Made by a program: the position numbers and the translations under genes. A DNA stretch of 64,000 nt, from assembly GCA_013399695.1 (NCBI GenBank), contig VXAU01006136.1, forward strand, positions 220,579 through 284,578, in the 5' to 3' direction. This DNA comes from Formicarius rufipectus. Lineage: Eukaryota > Chordata > Aves > Passeriformes > Formicariidae. Under the pieces are notes generated by a model. It did not search any database, was not told the origin of the DNA, and saw only the letters and a program-made list of their open reading frames with translations. Shown here piece by piece: positions 1 to 12,595 of this stretch (position 1 is the first letter of the stretch; each line of letters begins with the position of its first letter).

Positions 1-49
1 TTTTTTTTTTGTGTTTTGTCTTATCTATAGGCGTCTTGCGAAGTTGTAA

Positions 50-79
50 GGTACCGGGTCCTGTCTGGGACCCCGTACC
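50..79. repeat. Short inverted repeat (hairpin-capable)
   Basis: GGTACCGGGTCC at 50-61 is followed, after a 6-base loop, by GGACCCCGTACC at 68-79. The arms pair at 11 of 12 positions. It lies in the first 240 bases, which otherwise hold no feature I recognise. Whether it has any function is unknown. Confidence 0.5.
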
Positions 80-239
80 AGGGACTATGTGGCCGGAAGC
101 AGGGCATTGTAAAATGTATATGGATAAGGAATCCCCACTGACCACATGGTTGGTCATGGAGGCTGACATCTTGACCAGGGCCCCACCTCCTGGCACAGCA
201 CAGCCAACCAGGGGAAGGGGAATGCCCTTTCTGTGACAA

Positions 240-866
240 AAGTGGGATGGAACTTTAGAAGCCTCTAAAAGTACCGTTTTTGAATTGAGGGGTGTGCTTT
301 TTGGACTAGAGAGACCTTGGGCACCCAGTACATACTGTTTTAACATCTTCCTGTTTGCCTTACCTTTTGTTTCATAGTTTTCCGTTTCTAAATTTAAATA
401 AAAGAGATTTTTCTCACAGTCATTTCCCACTCACCATTTCTGCCTCGGGGATGAAGGCAGGAAACCACAGGACCTGTTTTGATCTGAGGCAGAATTTGGT
501 GCCCCCTGTACCATAGCCAGAGGCAGGAATGACCATTGCCAGCAGCTGGTCCATCCCATGTCAGGTCAGGTTTAGCAGAGAGACCAGATACACAAGAAGG
601 CACAGAAGCACAGAAGGACACATGTAGACTTTTGGGTAAAAATACTTGTATCATGGCTAGGCTTCGCGAATGAAGATTGGGGGGGGAAAAAAAAGCTTAT
701 ATGCCACTTGCACTAATCTAGTGCTGGAGTCACTTCAAGAGTAAGTTAAATATGAAATGTTTTCCCATCACAGGCAGACCAACAGGTTGCTGTGCCTGTA
801 TGTCATGAAACAGTTGTACTTATGACTCAGCCACTGAGTGAGTCCTGTCAGATGTGCTTGGAGGAT
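240..866. other. Unassigned sequence
   Basis: No gene, recognisable repeat or RNA was seen here. There is an AATAAA at about 398 and a short G/A-rich run at about 679-694. Open frames are short and look like chance. Confidence 0.4.
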
Positions 867-1440
867 TGGTTAAGGAAACTTTCCTGTTTGACCATCCAGG
901 AGCCAATCTAGCAGTCACACTCACACCACCTGAGCTAGGCCCCTTCACAGCAAGTGGCTTCAGAGAGCCTATAGACACCCCACTTGACTCCCTACACTCA
1001 CCACACTCTCACATCAGACAAGGTTTCCATTCCAGTTTGACCATACGTCTCAAGACATCTGGATCCTTAAAATAATTTAATCATGGTGCAATAACAGAAT
1101 AAATGCTCGAGTTGATGCCTCTAAGGAGGGACATGGGCTTTTATACCCTCACAGTCTATGTGCACAATAGTCTGGGATTTCCAGCTGAATCATTCGCTCC
1201 TACTGTGTCTCTGAGTGTCCAATCACCGGGTTGGTGCCACAGGTCTCTCCTGCCTTTTGTTATGCAAAGGCTTAACACCAGTTCATGGCCTCTTGCCTGA
1301 GGCTCTGGCCATTTCCTGCCACCCAGAGCTCAATCTTCAGCTAGCACTGCAGCTGCACACTGAGCTACCTGCACTGAATGTACTCCTCAACAGACTGAGA
1401 GGCAGTGTTTTAGGTTGCCCCCATTCCTGGTGGTTTGCCT
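867..1440 (-). mobile_element. Solo LTR, family B, copy 1
   Basis: This segment is clearly related to 33500-34110 (inverted) and to 14630-14990. Shared blocks include the terminus reading TGGTTAAGGAAAC here, the 'tctatgtgcacaatag' block near 1156, and the 'tttcctgcca' block near 1311. A TATAAAA box is present on the minus strand (plus-strand complement 1139-1145), so I orient the LTR on the minus strand. The 867 end is well defined by comparison with the other copies; the far end near 1440 is approximate. No target-site duplication was found and no internal retroviral sequence adjoins it, so it is probably a solo LTR. The family name is not known to me. Confidence 0.65.
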
Positions 1441-1449
1441 GACTTCCCT

Positions 1450-2480
1450 GCTACATGTTTCCATTGCACACCCATAACGGAAGACGGAAATCGATACATG
1501 TGACCCTAAATTTGTGCAAACACATCTGCAGTAGGGCCTTAAGAAGTGGTACTAGCCTGGAACTTGAACTGCTGAAATGGGAACATGCATCTAGCTTATC
1601 TGTCTTTGCTACAGATACAACAATTTCTAAGAAGTATGGCAGAAACCAACAACAATAATGTCTTGAACTGTCACAACTAGCATTGTTGAGCTACAGTCAA
1701 TGCAGTCTTAGAAAAAGGGATACTTGAATTTGCAGTTGAGTTTTCTGAGGTTTTGTGAAGAGAGGACAAGGCAGTTCAGAAAAAAAAGGCTAGAATATGC
1801 AGATGTGGGAAGTTTCTAGCCATGTCTACTGCTTAACTTGAAATTTCACTGCTGGTGAGCACTTTTGCAGAGTCCATGCATATACATCCTTTGGGAGTCA
1901 ATCAGGAGTGAAGGCTTTGTGGCTAAAAGGTGCAAATTCTCAGAAGACTGTGTGTAAGTACAGCCTTTGAATAACAATTGGTGTTACTTCAAACTTTAGT
2001 ATGGTGTTATTTCAAACTTTAGTATGGAAACCATTGCAGCAATGTAGTTTTGTTCAATGGAGTGCAATTCATGCACTCAATTAATGCACTCCATTAAGAG
2101 GGTTTCATTTACCTAAAAAAAAATAGTTTGTCAAAACTGCATTAAGGTATGAAATGCTGACAGTTGCATTTTTTTATCTCAGAAATAAATAGAAAATACA
2201 GAAATGCACTGAGAAATGAAGGATTGCAATAATCTTTCTTGGATCTCTGAAGAAAAGATACTACTGAAAATCTGAGTGCCTCAAAAGTCCTATTTGTCAG
2301 GTCTAGTATCTGTCTCTATTTTCTGGAATGACACAGTTTAATGAGCAACTAACAGGACTGGGACCCATCAACTAGAAGAGATGGGATGCTGTTGATTGTG
2401 ATCATTGTGTTGTTGATCACCAAATCACATTTAAATTCAATGATTACTGCATTGAGTGATTACAGGTACCACGGGAATGT
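1450..2480. other. Unique AT-rich sequence
   Basis: No coding region or recognisable repeat was seen. There is a local tandem duplication of about 24 bases near 1980-2025, where 'ttcaaactttagtatgg' occurs twice, and a small inverted or duplicated 'atgcactc' cluster near 2072-2096. Confidence 0.4.
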
Positions 2481-3140
2481 AGTAAATGAGGTTATATCAG
2501 GCTGGTGGCCAGTCACTAATGGGATTCCTCAGGGATCCATAACATATTCATGATTGACTTGAGTGCAGGACTCAAAGGCATACTAAGTTTGCTGAAGACA
2601 TTGAATTGGGAGGAATTGTCAACTCCCTTGAGGGCAGAGAGGCCCTGCAGAGAGACACCAACAAATCAGAGGACTGAGCAGTCACCAACTGTATGAAGTT
2701 TAGCAAGAGCAAGTGCTGGATTTTGCACCTGGGATGGGGCAACTCTGGATGTACAGGCAGACTAGGGAATAAGACACTGAAGACCAGTGCCATGAAAAGG
2801 AACCTGGGGGTCCTGGTTAATGGCAAGTTGAAAATGAGTCAGCAGTGCCCTGGCAACCAGGAGGGCCAACTGTGAGCTGTGGTGCATCAGACACAACATT
2901 GCCAGCCCATCAGAGGAGGTCCTGCTCCACTCTGCACTTGTGTGGCTTCACCTCAAATCAAGTGTGCAATTCTGTGTGCCACAATTTAAGAAGGATGTGA
3001 ACCTATTAGAGAGCATCCAAAGGAGAGCCATGAAGATAGTGAAGGAACTAGAGGGGAAGCCTTATGAGAAGCAGCTGAGATCACTTGGCTTTTTCATTGT
3101 GGAGAAGAAGGTTTCAAATCTGCATACATTTAATTTTCTT
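2480..3140 (+). mobile_element. CR1 LINE fragment (ORF2 reverse transcriptase C-terminal part)
   Basis: In broken frames the plus strand encodes recognisable CR1 ORF2 landmarks: GIPQGS at 2521-2538, a region corresponding to the catalytic FADD box at 2588-2599 that here reads FAED, then MKFSKSKCWILHLG at 2693-2734, and the GVLV/MSQQC block at about 2807-2850. The stretch from about 2990 (DVNLLESIQRRAMKI) corresponds to the end of the CR1 reading frame. GIPQGS and FAED lie in different frames, and sequence expected between them is missing, so the copy is deleted and dead. The first catalytic aspartate of the FADD box is changed to glutamate. No 3' terminal repeat follows 3140, so the 3' end is also truncated or decayed. 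Confidence 0.85.
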
Positions 3141-3179
3141 ATTTTCAGGTACTGTTATAGGACAGCTCCCAATCTGTGA

Positions 3180-5710
3180 ATGACATATCATGAGAAAGCT
3201 GACTACATGGTCCTTCTCTCTGTATGTCTGATTTTGTTAGAAGTATGATACCTAATACCATGATACTTCCCAAATATTAACTCCTCCCATATGATTTAAT
3301 AATTGCTAATGAAGACATTGCAGAGTCACAAGAGGGAATGATAAAAGGAAAAAAGGAAAGTGATGCCATAAAAAGGTACAGTTGTCAGTATGAAAATGTA
3401 CTTTTTATATAAAGACAACTACTGACTGTTAATGAAAACAAAACCATGATCATAAGAAATGTTTAGCAAGAGTGAAAAAAAAAGGATTGATGCATTTTAT
3501 TTTTTAACAATTCCTGGAAAATATGTATTTAAAGAGGTTATCTTGCTGAATGGATGACACTTCAGAGCCACTAAAATTTACACTAGTTCTTATTTGGTAA
3601 ATTATTATATTAGTATTTCTTTCATATTAATAGGATGGAATGATTACAGTTTCTCTGATTATAAAGCATTCTTACACAAAGCAGAATAAACACCATAATG
3701 CCAGAAAGCAATTTCATTAACACAAATATATCTGGTGAGAAAAAAAATCCCTGACAACATAATATGTGACTTTGCAGTGTTAGGTTAATGGTCACACTTA
3801 GTCTAGAGGTCCTTTCCCCCCTTAACATCTCTATAAATCTATGGTTTGGGTCTTCAAGAATTTCACTTTGAAGGCTTAAAATGTCACCGATAAAGGAATT
3901 GTATAACTTTCTGGTGAAGAAAACCAGATGAGTTTTTAAAATCTTCGTTCATATAAGCCTTTTTTTAATGCATATACAATGTAAATTAACATTATTATTA
4001 CAGTACAGGCTGGGAAATTAGTTCTCAGTTTTAACTCCCACAATACTTCTTAGGCGCAGAGTGCTTGATCTCCAGATTACACAGTTGTGTGAACATGTGT
4101 TTCTCTAATTTTTATTAATTGTATTAAAGTATTTTTAGAATGTGATAAAAAAATTAGTATTTTATATGTTTCCTTTTGGGGAATATGTTTTGACCTCTTA
4201 GAAGAAATGTGTCTGAACATGTCTGGAATGTAATGAATACAGGATGTCTTCAGTAAATAAACAATGCAGATCATCTGAAATATGTGGGCTCTTTTTTCTC
4301 TATGCAGGTTACTGACTTATTTTAAATAAATGAAAAAAAATTACCTTCTTGCATGTTTAGCAATTCTTTAAAAGAAAATTTTCTATATGGTTATAAAGGC
4401 TTATCCTCAAGGCAAATCATTCTTCTCTCAGTTTCTTTTTCTCAGCTCTAACCTTGGGCTTTTTTCAGTGTAATATCTGCTTTAGGTCTTTCTAGAAAGT
4501 GGAAGAGTCATGTGTTACTGAATTCAAGGAGTTATAGTGATACCAAATTTCTCAATAAATTACGTGTATCTGGAGAAATTGCCAGTGAAGAATCAGATGC
4601 AGTGGTCTAGGAACAACTTTAAAAGATAAAATACTTGGGCTTAGCAGCAGTGAACTTTTTCAAGATTATGTTAATTACATAATAACTGGGACTTAAGAAT
4701 ATCTCATGATCTCCTTGGTTGCATTTTGAAAGGTCTTTTTTTTCCTTCAAACACAGGATGATCAACCTTCTACCGACTTGCTGGACACATTGTAAATAAA
4801 AAATTGGCTGACAGAAGAAGGGTGGAATGTAACGAGAGTGCATGTTTGGGATTATGTATTTATAACTGTTGCTTTGTTACTGCTGTATTTCCTGCTTGGC
4901 TTGAATTTTTTTTCCCCAATGATTTAAAATAAAAATGAAGGGTAACTTAAACCTTACTATATTTTTGCAAAACCTTAAAAAGCAATCATACTTCTGAAGA
5001 AAATAAGAAAAAAAAAAAAGTTTTGAGGTTTGTCACTGTTAAGTTTGCCATTATTTTTGTTAGAAGTCATTGTCTTGCTTTAAACTTTCTTCCTAATTGA
5101 AGGCGGAATCTGGTAATTTTTGCCCGATTTTTTTACCAGTACTTTCTCATTACTTCCTCCTGTAGGGTTTGATTGTGGGGTAAACAAAGATGAGTATCTA
5201 TGGATTAAATATAGCTTAGATAATATCCAACAGTTCTTCCAATACTGAGGCAAGTAACTAACAAAAATACATAATATTCACTGATCCTGATTAACCATCA
5301 ATAAATGGAGAAGTTAGAACTACCCATTGCCAGTGAGCACCATCTTAGTTACTAAGTTTCCATGACATTTAGTTTCCATGACTTAGCAAAACAACTTTAG
5401 ATGATTTCTCCAGATGTTGGTGTATTTGAGAAGGTGAGAAAGAAGGCTTTATGAGAAGGAAGGAATGGAAGGGAAGGAAAGAAGGAAGGGAGAAACTGAT
5501 AAAACCAATTTGGAATTTAGTTAGCAGGCTAACAGGTACACCTAGAAACAATCTTATCCCTCTACTCGTGTAGCAGGGTCCACTCACAGAGACATTAACT
5601 ATGGTACAGGGACCTGAAATCAGACATTTTTATCAATAAAATATACATTAATCACACATTCTTGACAAACCTCAACATCAACTTATGACATCGACAAAAA
5701 ATTCCCCATA
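3180..5710. other. Unique AT-rich sequence
   Basis: No gene or named repeat was seen. A GGAA-rich purine tract lies at about 5455-5492. Open frames up to about 80 codons are not distinguishable from chance. Confidence 0.4.
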
Positions 5711-6166
5711 TGGCTGGAACCAGGACAGGATTAACTTTTTGCAGTAGCCAAGAAGGGGCATGGCTAGAAACAGAGGTTATGCTATATCTCCTCATGTCAT
5801 TGCTCTAGCGGGGGCGGGGTGTGGTGGAAAGGGACTCTCTTCCAGGAACAGTCTTCCTTCTGGTCAAGAAAACCTGGTGAAGGGAGTTGTCCAATACTGT
5901 TTATTATTGCTGATTTTTTTTTTTTATCATGGGAACCATTTATTTTCTTGTACCTTCTGTCATTAGTATGTATTAGCTGTTACTGTTAATTTTCTTATCT
6001 CATTGCTGTTTCCAGTAAACTGTTCTTATCTCCACTCATGATCTTTATTTTTTGTGCCTCCAGTTCCTCCCCAGTGTGCCACAGTGAGAAGGGCAGGGAG
6101 AAATGGGAGTTTGGAGAGTCTCAGCAGGGGCACTAAATTGGGGAGTACCATTCCTAAACCACAACA
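5711..6166 (+). mobile_element. ERVL-type LTR, family A, copy 1
   Basis: This aligns by eye with the LTRs at 12596-13082, 25475-25938 and 42129-42692, and in reverse with those at 38304-38758 and 44017-44473. Shared landmarks are 'ttgcagtagcca' followed by 'aaggggcatgg' near the start, 'cattgctgtttccagtaaa' near 6001, and the terminal block 'attcctaaaccacaaca' ending at 6166. The first bases (TGGCTGGAACC) differ from the usual TGTCCTGGTTC, so the 5' terminus has changed. The 5-bp flanks (CCATA and TACAT) do not match. It is a probable solo LTR. Confidence 0.8.
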
Positions 6167-6379
6167 TACATCAGGATCAAAGTAACACCATCATGGCACT
6201 GGCAAAGGTGAACAATATGTACATGCACAATAAATCTCCATCACACACCAGTATCAAAGCTCCTCCAAATTATTGCTCACTGGCAATGTCTAGTTCAAGT
6301 TTTATGCGTTACCTCTCCCAATTATTATCATTATCTCTAATTCTTTTGGCCCCATGTTGAACACTAAAACACTACGACC

Positions 6380-6640
6380 ATGGTGGCTTAGCCTTGTTTA
6401 ACAACCAGATGACTACACAGCTGCTCTCTCAATCCCCCACCTCAACAAGATAATTTGGAAAAAGTAGGGTGGACAACCTTAAGACAGTCAAGACAGATGA
6501 TGAGATCACTTACCAGTTACACCGAGAAAACAAGACTTGACTGGGATAAGATTAATTTATTGCTATTAAAAAGGATTTGAGTAGTGAGAAATAAAAACAA
6601 AAATTAAAACACCACCTTCCCATCTCCCCTATCTCAAGCT
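6380..6640. mobile_element. Probable LTR-derived fragment (different family)
   Basis: The blocks 'gtttaacaaccagatgactacacagc' (split around 6398-6424) and 'gactgggataagattaattt' near 6540, followed by an A-rich 'gagaaataaaaacaaa' segment, resemble interspersed LTR sequence that I recall from bird genomes. This rests on memory of the pattern, not on another copy in this window. Boundaries and orientation are uncertain. Confidence 0.35.
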
Positions 6641-7590
6641 AAGAAGAGCCCAAAGGTCTTACTGAGTAATAAATAATGTATTTTCCTTTATTCTTTGTGT
6701 TTTGGTAAAAGCACGGAAACATTTGTTCATTTTAATATAAGCTGCTACAGGTTCTTGTTTTCTTTGTGTTATTCTGCTATAGTCTTACAAGTTGGAGTTT
6801 TAATGTCTTCTTGACATTGCTGATCAAGTAAGTCAAATCATTGACAAAACCATCTTTTCAAATGTACCTAATTTGTTTCAAAAGGAAGCAAAAAACTTAG
6901 TAAAATTCAAACCAAAACATTATCTTCTTATACTCAGTTTCTTCATTATGATAGGGTAGGGATATATTTCTAAGGGAGAAATCTCAGTTGAGAAAAGAGC
7001 AAGTTCACTCTCAATTTTGGTGACCCCACAGCAAAACCAGTGAGGAACTACATAGCTACCAGTTGGCAAACCTGTAAGCTACATCATTGAAGCAGAAACA
7101 GAAAACCAAGGTTGTTTTATATTCATTCATCAAAACTGTGAGAACTGGAATTACATCACAGTAACACTGAAATGGAGGCGATGCTATTTATTCAGGAAAA
7201 CCACCTACATGTCAGAAAGGGGTCATAGGTTTGTGTTGTTTCAGATTTTGCTTGGATGATTAGTCTTCTTGCGCTTTTTTTTTTTTGCTTTTTAGTGGCC
7301 TTGCTCACTCTAATTTTAAAGGGTCTTCTTTGAATTACTCAGAAGTAATGTCCCATTTGCTAGAAGGGTTTTGGGTTTGCCCTATACCATTCTGCTTCTT
7401 GCCAAAGATTAGTACCATGGTTTTACTTACTACTTGCTAGTTCACTGTTAGAATGGAAAGAGTGGTTTCTCTAGAATAGAAATGGAATGCTTTGGGGGAC
7501 TTCATTTCCCACTCAAGATGACCCCTTCATGATACCTCCTCTCCAGCTGTGCACACAAGTGCATGCACGCACACAAATGCTTTTCAACTC
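6640..7590. other. Unassigned sequence
   Basis: No coding region or named repeat was seen. A T-run of about 13-14 bases occurs near 7273. A short CA/GCAC alternation lies at about 7551-7573. Confidence 0.4.
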
Positions 7591-7592
7591 CT

Positions 7593-8207
7593 TTAGGCAT
7601 CTTCAGAGAAAACTCCTTCCATCAACATATGGCGTACATGGAAGTTAAACAAAACATGTCTGCCCGTTGGCTGAATCATGACTGTAGTGAGATGTGTGAT
7701 GGGCAGTTGTGCAGCCCATCTGAATGCGCAGATTCTGCTTCTAGTGAACAAAAACATGAACAAGATGTTTTCATTGTGCTTTTCAGAGTTATGGAGTGGC
7801 CAGTAGTCCCATAACTGTGTGGCAAAGCAGGGAATGTAGCCTGGTCTTGGGGCCTCCAGCCTAGGGATGGCACTCCAGGGACTTGTGGCCATGGTGTAAG
7901 GGATGTGATGTTGCCTGGCAATGGGGCTTAGGGGCATAAGGTACCTCCAGAGAGTTTGAAGTACAGTGGGGAGTGGGGGCAGGGAGCAGGAACGTACCCA
8001 GAAAACAGGCCCCAAACAGGGCAAACAGGAGGACCAAGGATGGGCTGAGGCAGGAGAGGTACAGCCAGTGTCTGTAGAAGGTGCTGGCTGTGCTGGGGCA
8101 GTGTTGGGCTGGGGCCATCGGGCCTGAGGATTACATCCTGCATGCGCTCCTTGTCCTGCCAGTCTGCTGTGTGTCCCCCTTGACAATCCACTGTGAGGGC
8201 AAGCCAA
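7593..8207 (-). other. Unexplained 204-codon open frame in a GC-richer patch
   Basis: A 204-codon open frame runs on the minus strand, and other minus-strand frames overlap it in 7861-8254. I do not recognise a family. One overlapping frame (7861-8118) contains a hydrophobic stretch, LVLLFALFGACFLGTFLL, that could be a membrane segment. Nearby sequence (about 7830-8280) is more GC-rich than its surroundings. Several long frames overlapping on the same strand usually mean stop-poor composition rather than a gene. A decayed retrocopy or exon is possible but cannot be shown from this sequence alone. Confidence 0.15.
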
Positions 8208-8689
8208 GAGCCTGCTGTTATGTGAAAAGGCATTACGGACTGTCCCTGGCCCAATTCTGGTTTTCTTGGTGGAGACCGAGATCAGAAGATGCCCACTGAG
8301 TATATCACTCTCAGGCAGTGGAGTTGCTCCCTAAAATCATATCACCTAGACGGTACTTTTCTTTTTTCAGGAGCATTAGTAATGCTGATAGGTAAGGCAC
8401 AGTTCCATAAAACAGAATGTGTTTATGGAGACTTGCTGAGACCTAGACTTAGCATTCCAACAAAAGAGGTCACAAGTGAGAGAGGTTCAGAGTGAGCTAA
8501 TGGAGACAACCAGATGTCTGTATGATTGTTACCTTCCCTTGTTTTTCTGTGCTAGATGTTCTGAAATTTTTCAACTGGCTCATGCTGACTGAGGAGAGAG
8601 ACTAGGATGAAAAGTATAGAATTACAAGGGTAACTTTATGCATGGATGTGATGTGTCCCCAGCCAAACTGGGGCACCCCAAATGCAGTT

Positions 8690-8736
8690 TTACTGCATTT
8701 TTTTTTTTTTACTGCAGTTTTTTTTACTGCAGTTTA
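8690..8736. repeat. T-rich tandem of 'actgcagtttt' units
   Basis: Units of the form T-run plus ACTGCAGTTT repeat about three times, with T-runs of about 13 and 8 bases. It is a low-complexity sequence lying between unique sequence and the CR1 tail that begins near 8885. Confidence 0.6.
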
Positions 8737-8884
8737 ACTCAAGGTTCTCATACCTGTCAAGTGTTCAGCTACATCATGATTTACTAATCACTAACACAAC
8801 ACTACTGATTACTAATCACAGTAAAACTGCAAAGCAACTATATTTCTGCATTATTGTGTCTGCTTGTCTGTGGAGCCAGACATC

Positions 8885-9308
8885 AGTCTTACCACTAAAA
8901 GAAAGTAGGCTGAAAGAGTTGGGGTTGTTCAGCCTAGAAAATGGAAGGCTTCAGGAAGACCATATTGTATACCCCTTCCACTGCCTAAAAGAAGCCTATA
9001 CAAAAGATGGGAACAGACATTTTAGCAGGTCCTGTTGCAATAGGACAAGGGGTAATGGTTTTAAACTAAAGGAGGGTCAATTTAGATAGTTATAAGCAAC
9101 TGGTTTTTTACTGTGAGGGTGGTAAAACACTGGAACAGGTTGTCCAGAAAGGTGGTAGGTACCCCATGCCTGGAAATGTTCAAGATCAGTTTGGATGGGG
9201 CCTTGAGCAGCTTGATCTAGTTGCAAGTGTCCCTGCTTATTGCAGCGGGTGGGACTAGATGGCCTTTAAAAGTCCTTTCCAATGCAAACCATTCTGTGAT
9301 TTTATGAT
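8885..9308 (+). mobile_element. CR1 LINE 3' end
   Basis: This has the layout of a CR1 tail on the plus strand: the block 'gaaagagttggggttgttcagcct' near 8913-8936, then 'ggaacaggttgtccagaaaggtgg' near 9133, 'ggtgggactagatggcctttaaa' near 9247, and the terminal 'attctgtgattttatgatt', a decayed form of the CR1 ATTCTATG-type end. The 5' part is truncated, as is usual for LINE insertions. The frame is interrupted and non-functional. Confidence 0.88.
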
Positions 9309-9309
9309 T

Positions 9310-12300
9310 ACATATTCTAAGATATGTCAAATAAAAATGTGCCCACTTTTGATCTTCTGGAGTTTCATTCCACTCCAGCCATTAAACTTTTGTCTCCTGC
9401 ATGCACAAGAGAAAGCAATTCTGAGGTTCTTCCATTACTATTAAACTGTGCAATTGTAAAGAATTTTTTAATTGTTTTGTTAAAATCCCCATAAGTCAAG
9501 CTGAATTTCTGGTACTAGACCTATTCTACAGGGCTTTTGTTTAGCATTTTAGAATTGCCATTTTAGTATAAATGTTCTGTGAAGTGGTTATGTTAAGAAG
9601 GAGCTGATGAGGAACCACGCTAGAAGCAAGTATCTAGGCAGATTCACTGCCACAGTGCTAAAAGCAAATTTGTGAAGTCCCACATTTGGTGCCCACTCAG
9701 AGTTCTCATGGTTCAAAAAAGTACAAGCTATCCCAAGTTCTTCAACATGTGAATTTTACTCTAAGTACAAATCACTGTGACTACGTAAGGCCACTTTATA
9801 GCATTTCTAAAGTTTCTAGGATGTGATAAACTTCCCTGGCTTTCTGTCTCCTTGTTTATCACTATCACCAGCATCCATTGATCAAGTTATGGCCTGCTGC
9901 ATATGGAAAAGAATAATTGCATCTGTAAAGAGACTTTGCTTTACACTCACCTTGAATTTCAACTGAAAACACGTTTAATATCAAGCACAGAATGGTAACA
10001 TTTTTATAGTCAACTGTGCTATTGAAAGCACCGTATTTTATTTCATTTCATATATCCAGCTATTGCATGTGCTCTCTTTTACTATTTAAGAGTGCTGAAG
10101 GTGAGGATTTCCTCTGCCCCACACTTTACCACATGTTGACTTGTTAATATATAATTCTGATTTTGTAAATAGATCATTTCTTAGGGACATGTAACTAAAG
10201 AAACTGCCTTTCTTTCATGTGAAAAGCAACAGTCCTCCCTGTTTGTATTAATGATTTAATTGCACGTTTTGGAAGTGCAAAGTTTTGTACTAGTGTAGAG
10301 ATCTTATTTTCTCTTTCAGTTTCAAGATGGAATATGATTTGCATGTATCTGCAGTAAGGTGACAGATGGAAATAATAAATACTAGAATTATAAGTAACAT
10401 CCAGAGGGAAAAACAAAGTATAGATGTGTTACAATAAATGTTGGATTTACTGTAAATCCCTTCAGAAAAAAATCAATTAATCGTTAAAAAGCATGACCTT
10501 TCTGTAACCATCTCTCAGCTGAACTGAAACCACACTGGAATTAATCACTACATGATTATGTTGATATCCCATACGCTTAGAATACAAAACATTGTACCTC
10601 TCTATTGCATGTAATTTTAAAAGTTGACAGAGTGACTTTATTCTCAGTTAACTGCAATTGTTTATCAACATGTGTCTGTGTCGACCTGCTGCATTTTAAA
10701 AGAAATTTAAGCACCGAATTATTTGAGTATGATGAAATTGATCCAGATGTGGGTTTGACGCTTTTGTAATTAAAAAACAGGTAAGATTTAGAATTTTAGG
10801 ATTGTAATTTTAGTTTTCTGTTATGAAATACTGAGAAGTTACTACAATTTGAGGCTATTAGAAAGACTAGGATAATTAAATGTTCCCCATTATTATTATT
10901 GTTACTTTTCACATTAGCTTCCACAAGAAAAGGTTGAAAATGTTTAAGTTTTTACAGTGTACTAAGACTTCCACTATGGAGCATAAGGAATGTTTAAAAT
11001 CTAAGATGTGAAGGAAAAAAAAAGAAAAAGGTAGAGCAAAATACTAGCTGTGGTGTTTTTGGTTTTTCAGTTTCAGGGTATGCTTTTGGCTATTTGCTTT
11101 ATAGGTCAGGAAGCTGTAGGAAAATGATTGCAGGAAACACAAAGAGAATGAGAGTTTGGGAAGAACCACTGGCCTCAGGAAGTGCAATGTTGATGAAATA
11201 AGGAAGCGAGAGCCATAAGGGAAACAGTGCATCAGACAGAGTCAAGAGCAAAGATGCAATGACATCATCATGCAAATTACTTCTGAGTCTGCCAAAACCA
11301 AACTCTGTGGAGTGCTTACAGGAAAATGTTTAGCCTTCCCATTAGCTCACATAAAACACCGAATGGTTGTGGGAAGGAAGATGACTGCATGGAAACTACA
11401 TCACTGAATGATGAGGTCTGAAATAATGATCCTTCTCCTACAGCAAGGCTAAACTATGGCTGAGAACTGAATGTAGACAAAAAGGACTTATTTGCCAATG
11501 TCCCTGCAATTCTACTGCTGCATATTTGATAATGAAAATAGAAAGGTCAGGTTAAGTCAAGATACTTATTTACCATTCAGGATGCCTTTGCAACATCATC
11601 CCTGTTGTGAAATCCCACTGATCACAATAGTTGTTTCACCAGAATGTTCCTCTAACTTCCTCTCTTGAGAAGCAAGACAGCTAATGCAGCCTTGCTTACT
11701 GCATGCTCTCCTGCATTATATTATTGCACCTCTGAATGGATGGTGATACATTCAAATCCCTTCCACAGCTACCTGCCTGCACAGAAGGATTCCAAGGTAG
11801 TATTAAATACTTAGAATAAGGCTCTCATTAGTGAGTTTTCAACAAGACTTACTTTGTAAGCTACGAAGCTTAGTCAGGCAATTAACTTCTAAGCCTATGT
11901 ACTATTGTGCTCCCCTAATCTGCATGCAATAAATTCAGGTTGATATACCTATGGAAATACATGTCTTTGAAGTACTTGAACCAAGCAAGACCTAGCAATA
12001 TTTATGACCATTGTACCATCATATATATATATTCATCCATGAACAGACTTCTTTCTAAGAGGACCTTTAGTAGGTGTCTCACATTCCTGTGGTAGTAATT
12101 ATTGCGTGGGTGGGTCTGTTTTATCATGGCATACCTAAATATGTAATGCTATTGGTATGAACATCATAGACAACTGAGGAATATTAAAACAAACGTGTAA
12201 TAATTCATTTCCTCCATAGGCAAATGATCACACTGCATAACTTGTAATGCAGGAAAGCTCTCAGTCTGAGGGAACACCATGTGTGAGGTGGAATGGTACA

Positions 12301-12370
12301 GGACAATTGTATAATTTTTCCCTTTCTAAAAGTACTTCAAAGTATTTTTAAATCAAAGCTATACAAAAGA
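9310..12370. other. Unique AT-rich sequence
   Basis: About 3 kb without a recognisable gene or repeat. Local features are only simple: a short AT run near 12020-12032 and A-rich tracts near 11013. Conserved non-coding elements cannot be judged without comparison. Confidence 0.4.
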
Positions 12371-12377
12371 AAAGCAC

Positions 12378-12403
12378 GGGGGTGGGGTGGGCAGGGGGCA
12401 GGG
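12378..12403 (+). other. G-quadruplex motif
   Basis: Five G-runs of 5, 4, 3, 5 and 3 are separated by loops of only 1-2 bases (T, T, CA, CA). This satisfies the usual G3+N1-7 rule with very short loops. It stands alone in an AT-rich region about 190 bases upstream of the solo LTR at 12596. Confidence 0.7.
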
Positions 12404-12595
12404 AAATCTAGTCTTTTAACTGAAGCAAATGGGTTTTCCTTGGCAGTTTCCTGTATAGGCATGCTAGTGGGTGACAACTGATTAACTTGAAATCCTACAT
12501 AAGATCTTTAAATATGAACAGATCATTTTTATAAATATGCAAGATCAAGAAGCAGAGAAGAAGGAAACTGGAATGGAAAGACAAATGGTATCATG

